NCBI GenBank assembly: GCA_025403435.1
Contig: CM046345.1
Span: 6,272,774-6,336,773 of the forward strand
Direction: 5' to 3'
Source of the DNA: Artocarpus heterophyllus
Lineage: Eukaryota > Streptophyta > Magnoliopsida > Rosales > Moraceae
DNA length: 64,000 bases
Shown here: piece after piece, positions 34,927-46,259 of the stretch
How positions within the stretch are numbered: the first letter of the stretch is position 1
Layout: the number at the start of each line of letters is the position of its first letter
The notes under the pieces: generated by a model
What the model was told of the DNA's origin: nothing
The model's database searches: none
Seen by the model: only the letters and a program-made list of their open reading frames with translations
Made by a program: the position numbers and the translations under genes

Positions 34927-37900
34927 TGATGAGTGATCAAATTTGGTTAAAAATCAAGCTTTATTTATCCTTTGTTTTAAGGCAACAAGAACCAAAAAAA
35001 TGTTCATCTTCCTCTTCCAAAAACCGTCCCCTCCTAAGCGATTCCCTCTCAAAATTTTAATGAATTCCAAGCCTCCAAATCATGTTTGACGCAAGTTCAA
35101 AGGGGTTGATTCAAGATTTGGTACTTTTGGAGGTAAAATCTCAAACTTTCTCTTATGGGTTTTGGTGATTTTCTTTAAGCTTTGGAAGGGTTTTGATTGG
35201 GTTTTTTCATGGTTTTTGTGGAGGAGACATAACAAAGTTTTGAGTTTAGCAAAGGAGGATCAAAAGCTTGGCAAAGTCTAAGTAAACTTCTAAACTTTGT
35301 ACTTGAAAGTTTATGCTACAAACATGTATGCCAAGTATTTGATGAAATATTTTGAGCTATGGCATGTAAGATGGACATTATAGCATGATTGTTTTATGTT
35401 TTATATTGATGATGGTAAGGATAGAAGAAAGAAAGTAAGGGTTTTGTAGTTAAAAATAGGAAATTGTTAAACTTTGTAAAGTTTAACTAGTTTCAAAGGA
35501 ATAGGATTTTGAGGGCCTTAGAGGCCAATTTATGTCACAAATATGGCATAGGATTTGCCAATACAGTGAGGGAAACAACTTTTGTGACTAAAGTTTTGTA
35601 AAATTCCAAAAGGACTAAATTGTAAAGTTTTGCTAAAGTTCTGTAGATTTAAAAATCAGCCAAAAAGTCCACTGTAACATTGGAATTTGAGGAAAGTTAA
35701 AACACAAAAGTTGTAGAACTCATCGAAACTATTAAGACAATGTGGACAGTTTGTCAAAATTCTTCTTAGTTGAGGAGTTATGAATTTTACGAAATTTTGA
35801 GCACAAAATTTCAAGAAATGAAAATGTTATGAAATGTTTTAAATTCGATCATGGTGCTTTTGGAAGTTTTATTCCCTGTGAAAACTGAACGTTTTGGTAC
35901 CAAATGATTGCTTTTGGTTTTGGGGGCAAAAATATAAAGATTTTATGTTTTGGCCCAAAACTATAAAATTGTATGAAAACTGGGTTTTCACCTAGGGACG
36001 TTGGGTTCTTGTAATTTTGTGGGCAGTGAGTAACCATAGGGATTATGCTTTTAAAGGATTTGAAGTTTAATAAAGAAAAGAATGAAAGAAAAACGTTAAA
36101 GGCAAAATGGTCATTTTATAAAAATGGCTAAAATGGACCCAAAACCCCTAATATCAGAAAATGCTCTTTAGCGAAAATTTTTCTGTAATATGCAAATAAT
36201 GAAACAGTAAAGTTAAGCAATGCATTTTATAAAGTTACGAAATTGAAAAAAAACCTATTAAGGGTAAAATCATCATTTTTAAGAAAATGACTAAAGCAGA
36301 GTCGAACACTCCGAATTAGCAAAATGATCTTGGACGAAAAATGTTCCGTAATACGTCAAGTAACGAAACTGTCACATGAGATGGGAAATTTAATAAGGAA
36401 TGTTCAAGTAAAAGAAAAGTAACCCAGTAGGTTACAAAGTTAAGTAAAGAAAAAAGGTAACCTAATGGGTTATAGAGTTAGGTAAAAAGAGTAATAACTG
36501 GATGGGTTACGGAGTTAAACAAAAAATACAGTAACCTAATGGGTTACAAAGTTAAAAGCAATGAGGTACAAAGTAAAGAAAATGGTAAACCGATAGGTAT
36601 CAAGTTATGTAAAAGGAAATGAATGTTTAACGTTTAAGTTATGTTATCAATCGAGTAGATTGGTAATAAGAAAAGTTAACTAATAAGTCTGGTGTCATAT
36701 GATCAAGACATAGAGGCCGACTAATGAAAGGAAAAGGAAGGAAACGGGAACGTTAGAGTTAAGTCCAGGTAATTTCAAACCTCACCTACAGCATAAAGTA
36801 AATGATTTTCAAATGCATTTTATATGTTTGCAAATGTGTTTGCAAATGTTATACAAGTTGTTTTTAAAGTATGTTTTCACTTGTTATGCATAAAGTTTTA
36901 AAGATTAAGTAAAAGTTTACAATGTATTTGCAATAATTATATTTAAAGTATGTTTGCATTTTGTTAATGCATAATGTTTTACAGTTTAAGTTATAAGTTT
37001 TATGTTGCATTTGTTATACAATAAGTTTTATAGTACAAGTTATGATTTGCAAATGTGTTTGCATATGGTGTGATTGCATTTGATATGCTCACTAAAGTTA
37101 ATAAGAAGGTAAAGTAAAGATAAAAAGAAAGTGTCGTATTAGCCTCATTGATATAAGATACACAAGTAAAGTTAAAGTTTTGACCTCCTTGATGTAAGGT
37201 ACATGATCTCGGTTTTCAATGGTCTCAAGTCTTCCACAAGGGAAGCATCATGTTTATGATCTCATGATTAATGATGTTGGTACGAATGCTAAAGTTTACA
37301 AGATAAGGAGAGTTAAGGAACAAAGATAGAAAGTTAAAGTAAGAAAAAATATTCATAAGACGCTCATAATTGAAAGTTCATAATTGAACATAAATGGAAT
37401 CATGCATTATGAATTTGCTTGTATTCCTTATTATGAAGTGTTTATGTGAAATGATTATGGAAAACATTTTGAGAAATGTTTTACGTAAAATGTTTATGAA
37501 AAACTTTTTTTATGTTTACAAGGAAAGGTTTATGAAGGACATTTTACGTTTAAGCAATGTTTTATGAAAAAATGTTTTAAGAGAAAGGTTTTTATGAGAA
37601 AAGCTTTTAAAGCATGTTTTAATTATTTGTGAGATTACGTTTGAACTTATTGAGCGAAAACTCATTAAAAGTACCTTCATGCTATAGCTAGTCCTATAGG
37701 TGACCAGTAGGACTTGTTTGAAGAGCTCGATGCTGTGGAGGACAGATGTAAAGATTTAGATATGAATACCACTATAGTATGCTTCCGTTACTCAAAGAAA
37801 AGGTTTTCCCACTATTTGATTTAGTGTTTTCAAAGTTCAAGAAAGTCAAAGTTTTAAGAAAATTAAAGCTTTAAAAACTGTAATCAAAGTTTTAAGATAT

Positions 37901-38420
37901 ATTTTACGAAATATTTTATATAATTTTAAAGTTAAGTTTTAAGATATGAATCTAGTTAATGCTTCTTATTAAGTTTTTAAGAAACGATTTGAAATGGTTT
38001 TAAAGTCAAATGTTGAGCGATGTCTCAATTTAAGTTGCGATAAAAGCCGCAATAGCTTTTATGAATGTTTTAAAGCATGTTTAAAGGATGAAAAAAAAAT
38101 TTCCAGTGATTTCTTACTAAGTAAGTAAGAAAAATTAAGTAAAGACATTTAAGAAAGCTAAGTGACTCTTCAAAAATACGGGTCATCACATCGGTTGTGT
38201 TGAACTTGGGCTAGATGAAGTCTAAGTTTTGGGCTAAAGACAAAGGGTAGTTGGATATGTCCACTGGAGTCCATATATGCCCTCTATTTTTTGTATCCTA
38301 ATTGTTTTTGTTTTTGTTTTTTTTTTTTTTTTTTAGGAATTAATGGTTGTCTTAGCACCACCTAAATTTAAGAATTTGACAATGCAATAAATTATAAATA
38401 CTAGTATTTAAGCAGTTAAT

Positions 38421-38548
38421 GGCCCATTTGGATTGTTGATTTGAACTGGTTTGAAATAAAAAGTTCAAACTAAAAACACCATAGTAATTTAAACTTTGTA
38501 GGAGAAAATACAGTAACAAAATCAATTCTAACTGGTATGAGTTGGACC
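38421..38548. mobile_element. decayed family A MITE adjoining the chromovirus
   Basis: Starts GGCCCATTTGGATTG; the interior GGAGAAAATACAGTAACAAA matches family A; the right end read inverted is GGTCCAACTCATACC, followed by TAA at 38549-38551. Those TAA bases are also the first three of the TAACT target of the large retrotransposon, so the latter inserted exactly at the edge of this element. Confidence 0.5.
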
Positions 38549-38553
38549 TAACT

Positions 38554-41500
38554 TGAAACAACCCGCTTTTTCTGGTTGTGATTAAACTCTTTCTTACTTA
38601 CTTTAGGGAAAAAATTTAGGAAATTTTTTTTTACGGAAATAAATATATACTTACATTAACTTTGATAACTCCCAAAATACTTTCACATACTTGTATTTAC
38701 ATAATTAATACTTTTACTTTCATAACATCTTTCTTTTAATCATTTCATATCAAAATAACTTTAAACATACGTAGCGGAAAACATTACAGCAGCGGACTCC
38801 ATACCCAATCTGCACACCTCATCCGTCCGCCAGCTCATCATTACGACTCATTCTGACCTTTTCGTCGGAATACCTACAGCATGAAAAACTTAATGAGCTA
38901 ACGCCCAGTAAGTCCCATAAATCCCACATGGATATTCACATGAATACATGAATCAATTATGCTTTCTTATAAACTTTCTTTATTCTCATCATTTCTTATC
39001 TTTACTGGGGCCCAAGTGTTCGTACCATTGCGCAATTTCATTTAGGTCTACATAACACCGTGACCGTAACATATCCTTTAAACTCCCCTTGAGTTAGGAG
39101 CCGGTACGACACTTTTCTTAATTTCTGATGATACATTTACCAGTCCATTTATTATGGTTGACATACCATGCATGAAGTGATAATCACATATTATCCATGA
39201 AACATAAATTCTCTTGCATAGCATAGTACACACAGGTACTTGCTTTTTATACACACTGGTACACATTAATATACGTACAAGTATATAGCATAACATACTC
39301 ACAGGTACTTAACATAAAATGTACACACAGATACCTACTTTATACATATTCATGTATTTATCATTGTACACACAGGTACGAAATCATGATACACATGTTA
39401 TTTTCATTATTGTACACACAAGTACACAACATATTATACACACAGGTACAAAATCATGGTACACATGCTCATTTTCATTATTGTACACACAAGTACATAA
39501 CAGCTTGTACACACTGGTACACATTAATATGCTCACACTTATTCATACATGACTATACCCCTAGGTATTCATATCATGGCAAACATACAAGTTTACACTT
39601 AATTATACGCACAAGTATACATATACATACATTTCTTTCTAAACCTACATTTCATACTATAGGTGGGTAGAGTACTTACTTGATGCGAATGTCAGGCGAC
39701 TTAACCTCGATTTCCCTTCTCCTAGACTCCTAGGATCCTGTTGGCCAATTACAATGCCATTAGCCAAATTTCACTATGTTTCGATACGAAACATCCATTA
39801 GTTAATAAATTGAGTTGTATTACTATGTACAACTCTAAAAACCACTGGTTTTTCTTATTTCTATCTAACTTTACCCTATCGTTTGTAACGAAAGGCGGGA
39901 ACCTTTTTAGTCATTTTCTTATTCCATTGGAAACATTTCAAAACGGTTCGGGTTATTTGGACAAAAATGACGATTTTGCCCTTCGTGGGTTTACTAACCT
40001 ACCCGAGCTCGATTTCATTATTCTTACGAAAATAACCACATACTAATTTCAAAATAACACCCTAGTGGGTCAAATCTCTTTATTTCTCAATTATGCCCCA
40101 TTTTCATAAAACTTTACGGTTTAGTCCCTGAACTGAAAATTTTGACGATTTTACCCCCAGGACTAAAATTTACTTCTTTGCATCAAAATTTCCTATTTTT
40201 CTCGAGGATCATTTTTACTTAAGGTACCATACCTTAAATCATTTGCAAAAATAACATTTTTGCCATTTAACACTTTTTTCACTTTTAATATATTCTTGAA
40301 AAATCAAAAACTCACAAACGATTGAGTTTTTAGACAAACCGTCCAGTGATCCAATAGTTTCATCGAAATCTACAACTTTCATGTTTTAAATTTTTCCAAA
40401 ATCTCACTGTACAGGGGCGTTTTTGACTATTTTTTAAATCTGCCGAGAAGGAACTTTTTCTTTCAATTTAGTCTCTATGGCATTTTTACAAAAATCCGTT
40501 TCAAACTTGCCATTCTACCCCTGCAGAAACCATTCCATGCCTTAATCCACACATTCTCATGCTCAAACATCTCTTTTACAAAGTCAAACATCAAAATTAC
40601 AAAATAACACTTTTTGTAAAAATTGCCATTTTGCACCATAAACCAAAGTTTCACAACTCAAACTTGCCAATCATCACATATACATAAAATTCCAGCAAAT
40701 ACATGCTCAAAACCCCTCATGGGTTTGAAAGAATAAAATCAAAACAAAATTCAAAACTTTAAACTTTAAAACTTACCCAAATAACACTTTTTTGGATTTC
40801 TAGCCTTCAAAGGCTTCTTGAACTTCTTCTTGGACTTCCTTTTCATGCAAAAATAGCATGGATTAATCTTTGCCCTTTACCCATGAAAAATCCCTTGAAA
40901 ACTCATGAAAAAGTTTAGGATTTTACCTTAAAACTTGTAGGAAATCCTTGTTCTTGCTTGTAAAACTTGTTTGGGGTTATTTTTGCAAAGTTTAGGGGCT
41001 GAAAATTTTTTTTAGAGACCTGGACATGGCTGCCGAATCTTGGAAGGAAAGAAAGGAAGTGAATTTTTGTGATAACTTTGCCTTAAATGCATCCTTATCA
41101 CATTTGGTGACTCATGGTAACCCATGAGTATACCACTAGGTGTCCTCATCTTATTGGGCCACATTGCATGGCTTGTTGGCCCAATAGAATTCAAACAAAT
41201 GTCCACTTTGTGGAGTTAAAAATTTATACTGTGTAATTTTTCACCACACAGTATTTTTCCTATACTGCCATGGTCAATTCAGTGTACTTTCTATCCTTAG
41301 ACTGTATAAAAATATTTAACTTACTTTTCGTTTACTTTTGGAGGCCAATCATAACATTTTTCTTATCTGCGTTTTCATTTAGCAGTATTCTTATACTGCT
41401 CTGGCCTCCTTTCTACCTCCGGTTAGGGTTAGGACAACCTCTATGTCCTATTTACATTCTAATCATTCATTCGTTTATATCACAATTTCACAATTAATTG

Positions 41501-41754
41501 TGACATGAAATTCATTTTATGGATATTATGTACAAATCTCTGAGTCATCAAACTCATAAAATTTGTATTTTACAATATCCACCATTGCATTACATATGCC
41601 ATAAAATTTACAATCAATGCCGCTCATTCATATTTTATTGTAATTTTCACAGAAATTACAATTTTTACAAAATTTCACATTTTTAAGAATAAATTCATTA
41701 ATTAAACCTAATTAAATATTAGGTTTTATTGATGACGTTTTCTCGGTCATTACA
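38554..41754 (-). repeat. 3' LTR of the chromovirus
   Basis: 3201 bp, nearly identical to 47875-51076. In + orientation it starts TGAAACAACCCGC (the partner has TGTCACAACCCGC) and ends GGTCATTACA. It carries the same intron-like sites and the ACACAGGTAC cluster (39220-39620). Confidence 0.95.
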
Positions 41755-41768
41755 ATCTACCCCCTTAA
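41755..41768 (-). other. polypurine tract
   Basis: On the - strand TTAAGGGGGTAGAT immediately before the 3' LTR (TGTAATGACC). Same form as at 31001-31014. Confidence 0.85.
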
Positions 41769-41769
41769 G

Positions 41770-41965
41770 AATTTTTGTCCTCGAAAATCAAAATAATTCG
41801 GGGTATTCTTTCCTTATTTCATTCTCTCGTTCCTACGTTGCTTCTTCTGCTTGTTGGTTACACCATAAAACTTTGATGAGAGGTATCTTCTTGTTCCTTA
41901 ATTCCTTCTCTTCTTGTGCCAGAATTTGAAGTGGTTTTTCTCCATAAGACAGATTCTCCTGTTTG
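41770..41965 (-). pseudogene. chromodomain-like C-terminal tail of integrase
   Basis: Readable in element sense: LRNKKIPLIKVLWCNQQAEE, then AT, a stop (41833-41835) at the place of the conserved Trp, then EREN and KEYP. The pattern IPLIKVLW followed by EEAT-W-E is the Tekay/Del chromodomain signature, which targets integration to heterochromatin. It is separated from the integrase by a 19-base A run (T on +, 42011-42029) that replaces a short Lys-Tyr stretch and shifts the frame. Confidence 0.8.
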
Positions 41966-42129
41966 TCAATTTCTTCCGGCTGAAGAACATGTGAAGGGTC
42001 TGGCACATACTTTTTTTTTTTTTTTTTTTAGCATGGACACATGGAATACATTGTGTATCAATGCTAGATTTGAGGGTAAGGCTAACTTATAAACTATACT
42101 GCCTATCCGTTTCAAGATCTCAAATGGTC

Positions 42130-43215
42130 CAATATACCTTGGACTGAGCTTTCCTTTCTTTCTAAATCTTACAATTTCCTTTCATGGGCATTATCTTCAA
42201 AAAGACCAAGTCTCCTACTTGAAACTTTAAAGGTCTCCGTCGTCGATTAACATAACTCTTTTGCCGACTAAAAGCCATTTTCATTCGTTGACCAATTAAC
42301 TTTACCTCTTCCGTTGTTCTATTAACAAAATCTATGGTCGACAACGCATTTTCTTGGGTTTCGTACCAATGTAAAGGTGGTCTACATCTCTTTCCATATA
42401 GAGCTTCATATGGAACCATACCAATGGAGCTTCGATAACTATTGTTGTATACAAATTCGATCAGAGGAAGCTTTTTATCCCATCCTCTCTTAAAATCTAG
42501 CACACATGCTCTTAACATATTCTCTAAAGTCTGGATGGTCCTTTCTGATTGACCGTACGTTTATGGGTGGAAGGCTGTGCTAAATGTCAGCTTTGTTCTC
42601 ATTGCTTGATGAACACTTCTCCAAAACTTGGAAGTGAATCTACTATTACGATAAAAATGATAAACTTTGAAACCCAGTGGTATCTAACTATTTGGGTTAC
42701 GTATAGTTCAGCTAGTCGTTCTACAGAACTACTGAGTTTAATGGGTAGGATTTAGTCAATCTATCAATAATTACCCATATACCATCATGTCCACCCGTAG
42801 CTCTGGGTAGGCCAGTTATCAGGTCCATAGTTATCTGATCCTATTTCCACTCTAGGATTTCAATCTTTTGTAATTCGCCTGTTGGTCGTTGATGCTCATC
42901 TTTTACCTTCTGGCATGTAAGGCATTTGCTGATGAATCTCGCGACGTCATTCTTCATTACATTCCACCAATAGTGTTCTTTCAAATCTTGGTACATTTTA
43001 GTAGCTCCTGGATGAGCCACCAATAGTGTTTCATGAGTTTCTTCTAATACTTGCTTCTTTAATCCTTCATCATTGGGAATGTATATCCTACTCTTGTGAC
43101 AGAGGATACTATCTTTCAAAATGCTAAATTCTGTTTCTTTGTTTTTAAGAACTTCATTCCTAACTTTAAGTAGCGACGGATCTGCTTCTTGTCGCTCTTT
43201 TAAATTCTCCAACAT
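42130..43215 (-). pseudogene. integrase, broken
   Basis: The N-terminal zinc-binding part is seen in HETLLVAHPGATKMY and CLTCQKVK (HHCC type), then ITMDLITGLPRATGGHDGIW and the core Asp region DRLTKS. A stop replaces a conserved Trp at 42841-42843. The C-terminal part is readable in another frame: SIGMVPYEALYGKRCRPPLH and FQVGDLVFLK. It would insert the cDNA into the host chromosome. It is inactive because of stops and frameshifts. Confidence 0.88.
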
Positions 43216-43389
43216 AGTTGGTTGAAAGGATCAATTAGCTAATCTTTCTGTGACTAGCTCTATTTCTGCTTCCATCAAATCCTTTTTGGAGTGGTTTTGG
43301 TATCATCTATACCGTTACTAGCAAGGACGTTGTTCTACGACTAAGGGCATTGGCTACTTGATTAGCCTTTCCCAGGTGCTACAAAATCT

Positions 43390-43720
43390 TACAGTCGTAG
43401 TCTTTGACTAACTCTAGCCACCTTTGCTACTTCATGTTGAGCTCTTTTTGTATGAAGATGCACTTCAAACTCTAATGGTCTGTATAAATTTCGTACTTAG
43501 CTCCACATAGGTAATGACACTATATCTTCAATACAAATACAACCATCGCTAACTCTAAATCATACATCGGATAATTCCTTTCATAATCCTTTAACTGTTG
43601 GGATGCATAAACAATCACTTTTTCATTTTGCATAAATACGGCTCCCAATCCTATTTTGATGCTTTACTATAGATCATGAATGTTCCATGGTTCGGATCTG
43701 GTATTGTCAGTACTAGTGTA
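43390..43720 (-). pseudogene. RNase H domain, broken
   Basis: The sequence [24 protein letters not shown] then a stop then SLKCIF, and KANQVANALSRR shows the RNase H domain that removes the RNA strand during copying. At least three in-frame stops are present. Confidence 0.8.
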
Positions 43721-43959
43721 CTTGTAAGTCGCCCTTTTTAATCCTTAGAAACTTTCTTCGCATTTCTTAGTCTATTCATACTTTGTTGCTTTTCATGTAA
43801 GTGCAGTGAGTGATGCTGCAAGTCAGGAAAATCCTTCTACAAATATCGATAGTAGCCTGCTAAATCAAGGAAACTTCTAATTTTTGACACACTTTTCGGT
43901 GTAGGCCACTTATTCACTGCTCAACTTCGGAAGGATCAACAGATACTCCTTCTTGTGTC

Positions 43960-44560
43960 ACCACGTGTCCGTGGAATTGAACCTTCTCCAGCTAAAACTT
44001 ACATGTTGAGAACTTGGCGTACAATTGATGCCTTCTCAATAATTATAGTGCAATCCTCAAGTGCTTTTCATGTTCCTCTGGCGTTCTTGAGTATATGAAA
44101 ATATCGTCGATGAAGACAATAACAAACTTATCGAGGTATCCTTCGATTCATGAGATCCATGAAAGCTGCTAGGGCATTGGTCAGTCTAAAAGGCATGACG
44201 CAGAACTTATAATGCCCATAACGTGTTCGGAACACTGTTCTCGGTATATCTTATTCTTTAACTCGAAGTTAATGATATCTTGAGCGTAGATCAATCTTTG
44301 AGAATACTGACGCTCCTTTAAGTTGGTCAAACAAATCATCGATCTTTGGGAGTGGATACTTGTTCTTAATCGAGATCTTGTTTAGTTCCCGATAATCAAT
44401 ACACATTCGTATCAGTCCATCCTTCTTCTTAACAAATAGAACAGGTGCTCCCCATGGGGAATAACTTGGTCGGATGAACCCCTTGTCCAATATTTCCTTT
44501 AGCTGCACCTGAAGTTCCTTGAGTTTCCCAAGAGTCATTTAATATGGCGCCTTAAAAAAA
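43960..44560 (-). pseudogene. reverse transcriptase domain, broken
   Basis: Motifs in order: [60 protein letters not shown], then a stop in place of the usual Gln (44269-44271); further on in another frame [12 protein letters not shown], the catalytic Asp-Asp box. The enzyme would copy element RNA to DNA. Stops and at least one frame change separate the palm motifs, so no active enzyme is made. Confidence 0.88.
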
Positions 44561-44799
44561 TTGTGGCTGTTTCGGGGGTCAATTTGATTTCAAACGAAAT
44601 TTTTCGTTCCGGTGGTAAGTCTGCAACTCTTTTGGAAACACATAAATAAATTCCTTTACTATGGGGACCTTCTTTGGTCCTAACTGAGCTTCTTTATCTT
44701 TCCTTATTATATTCACCAGATAACACGTACATCCATTTTCCAACATCTTCCTTGCCTTTAATGCTGAAGTCAACATTTTGGGAGCTTTGGGAACTTTCC

Positions 44800-45135
44800 C
44801 TAAATACATAAACTTCTCACTTCCGGAAGGTTGAAACGTAACCTTGCGGTGTCGACGACTAATCTTAGCCGTGTATTTTCTTAGGAAATCTGTTCCTAGG
44901 ATGACGTCATAATCTTGTATATCGATTATTATCAAATCAATATACAATTGCCTTCCGCATATGACTATCGATACATGACGTGACCAATAATCAGCACTTA
45001 ATACCTCCCCAGAGGGTAGTGCAATTCTAAAGGTTTGCTCTATCCTATATCTTTTACTTCCTATTCTTTTCGCAAACTTAAGCAATGCAAACGAATATGT
45101 TGCTCCAGAATCAAATAAAATATATACATCAGTGT
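44800..45135 (-). pseudogene. aspartic protease domain, degraded polyprotein
   Basis: The active-site motif LFDSGATYSF is clear (about 45125-45085), followed by a retropepsin-like segment ending IQDYDVILGTDFLRKY, the flap-distal Ile-Leu-Gly motif. The enzyme would cut the Gag-Pol polyprotein. The frame from 45085 down to 44579 is open for 168 codons and runs into the linker before RT. Upstream stops separate it from gag. Confidence 0.85.
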
Positions 45136-45339
45136 TGGCAACAGAAAACTAACATGTCACCATCGATGAGGTTCCTGCATCTTCTTTCTTCTTCATGTAG
45201 GCATAAATTCGCCCACTTGGTTCCGGAGCTTCTAGTCGCCCTTGACTAACACTAGGGACTTCAATTTGTGCCTGAACTTGAACCGTATGCAATTGGTTCC
45301 TTGACACCTCTACTGAGCATGACTGTTCTGACTTTGGGA

Positions 45340-46259
45340 ATTAGAAAAACAATTCTTGGCATAATGCCCTTCTTTCCCCAGATATAGCACTTGTTCGTGC
45401 TAGCCTTGCATTCCCCTACATGTCTTTTCCCACATTGACTGCAAAAGGGGTTTGTTGTTTCCTACATCTTTAATCCTCTTATGGGGTTGAACTTTTGGAT
45501 TCTTTGAATTATTCACGTTCCATTTCCTTTTGTTGTAGTGCAGTGCAGTTGCGTCCCGCTTGAACGTTCTAGGACGGCCCTTGACTTGGAACACTTCCTT
45601 GCCCTTTTACTTGTACAGCTTGACTTTGCTTGGCTAAAGCTTTCTCCTCCTTCTATGCTTTGGAAATCTTTGTTCTTTCTTCCTTATCACGGGCAATTCT
45701 AAACACAACTTTGGTCGTCCGTTTGATGCAATCCTCTATATCCTTGGGAGCTTGCCCTCCAATATCGACCACAAGGGCAATGTCGGTTTTGAAAATTCTC
45801 ATTAACCGTCTTATTCGTTCCCGATCAGTGGGTACTAACTCGGGACAAAGCCGTGCTAGCTGATTAAACCTCTTTACAGCGTCAGCTACGGACATATTAC
45901 CTTGCTTAAAATTATTAAATTCTTCTTATTGGGCTGCCATGGTTTCTACATTAAAATAAGCCCTGCCAAATTCTTCAACAAAATATGGCCCTGTCATTTT
46001 GTCTACATTCTTTTTACTCTCTACCGACTCCCACTGTCTCCTAGCATCTTTAGTGAGAGAAAACGAAGCGCATAGGACTTTTTTATGGTCCCTAAGTGCC
46101 ATAAATTTTCAAAACCCTTTCTATGCCTGTAAGCCAATCGTCGGCCTCTAAGGGGTCTGTAGATCTATCAAATTCTGGGGCCTTCATTCTCCGAAATCTT
46201 TCATAAAATTCAGTAGTGGATACTACCGGAACAACTGTAGCAGCTGGTATATCAGCCAT
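45340..46259 (-). pseudogene. gag: gag (capsid/nucleocapsid), broken
   Basis: Starts at the ATG at 46259-46257. Recognisable Retrotrans_gag sequence: FYERFRRMKAPEFD, then LEADDWLTGIERVLKIYG, a frame change, DARRQWESVESKKNVD, FVEEFGRAYFN, an in-frame stop, then SVADAVKRFNQLARLCPEL. Near the end are a zinc-knuckle CSQCGKRHVGEC and a second, degraded knuckle in which a cysteine is replaced by Trp. Gag forms the cytoplasmic particle that packages element RNA. The breaks (at least one frameshift and one stop) make it inactive. Confidence 0.85.

Larger units (their letters stand above)
25098..38190 (+). mobile_element. old solo LTR (~4.2 kb), Ty3/gypsy type, split by a later insertion
   Basis: The LTR begins TGTAACACCCGAG at 25098, is interrupted at 25999/34932 by the element at 26000-34926 and its duplicated target TGATG, and ends CATCACA at 38190. 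Its flanks TCGAT (25093-25097) and TCGGT (38191-38195) agree at four of five positions, as expected for an old 5 bp duplication. Its 3' part (from about 36240) is homologous to the LTRs of the inserted element, for example in ATGTTCCGTAATACGT and the following block, so the two are relatives. No primer site or internal region remains: unequal recombination has left a single LTR. Contains an array of GTAACC/GGGTTAC palindromes (36419-36565) and an intron-like interval (35133-37687). Confidence 0.8.
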
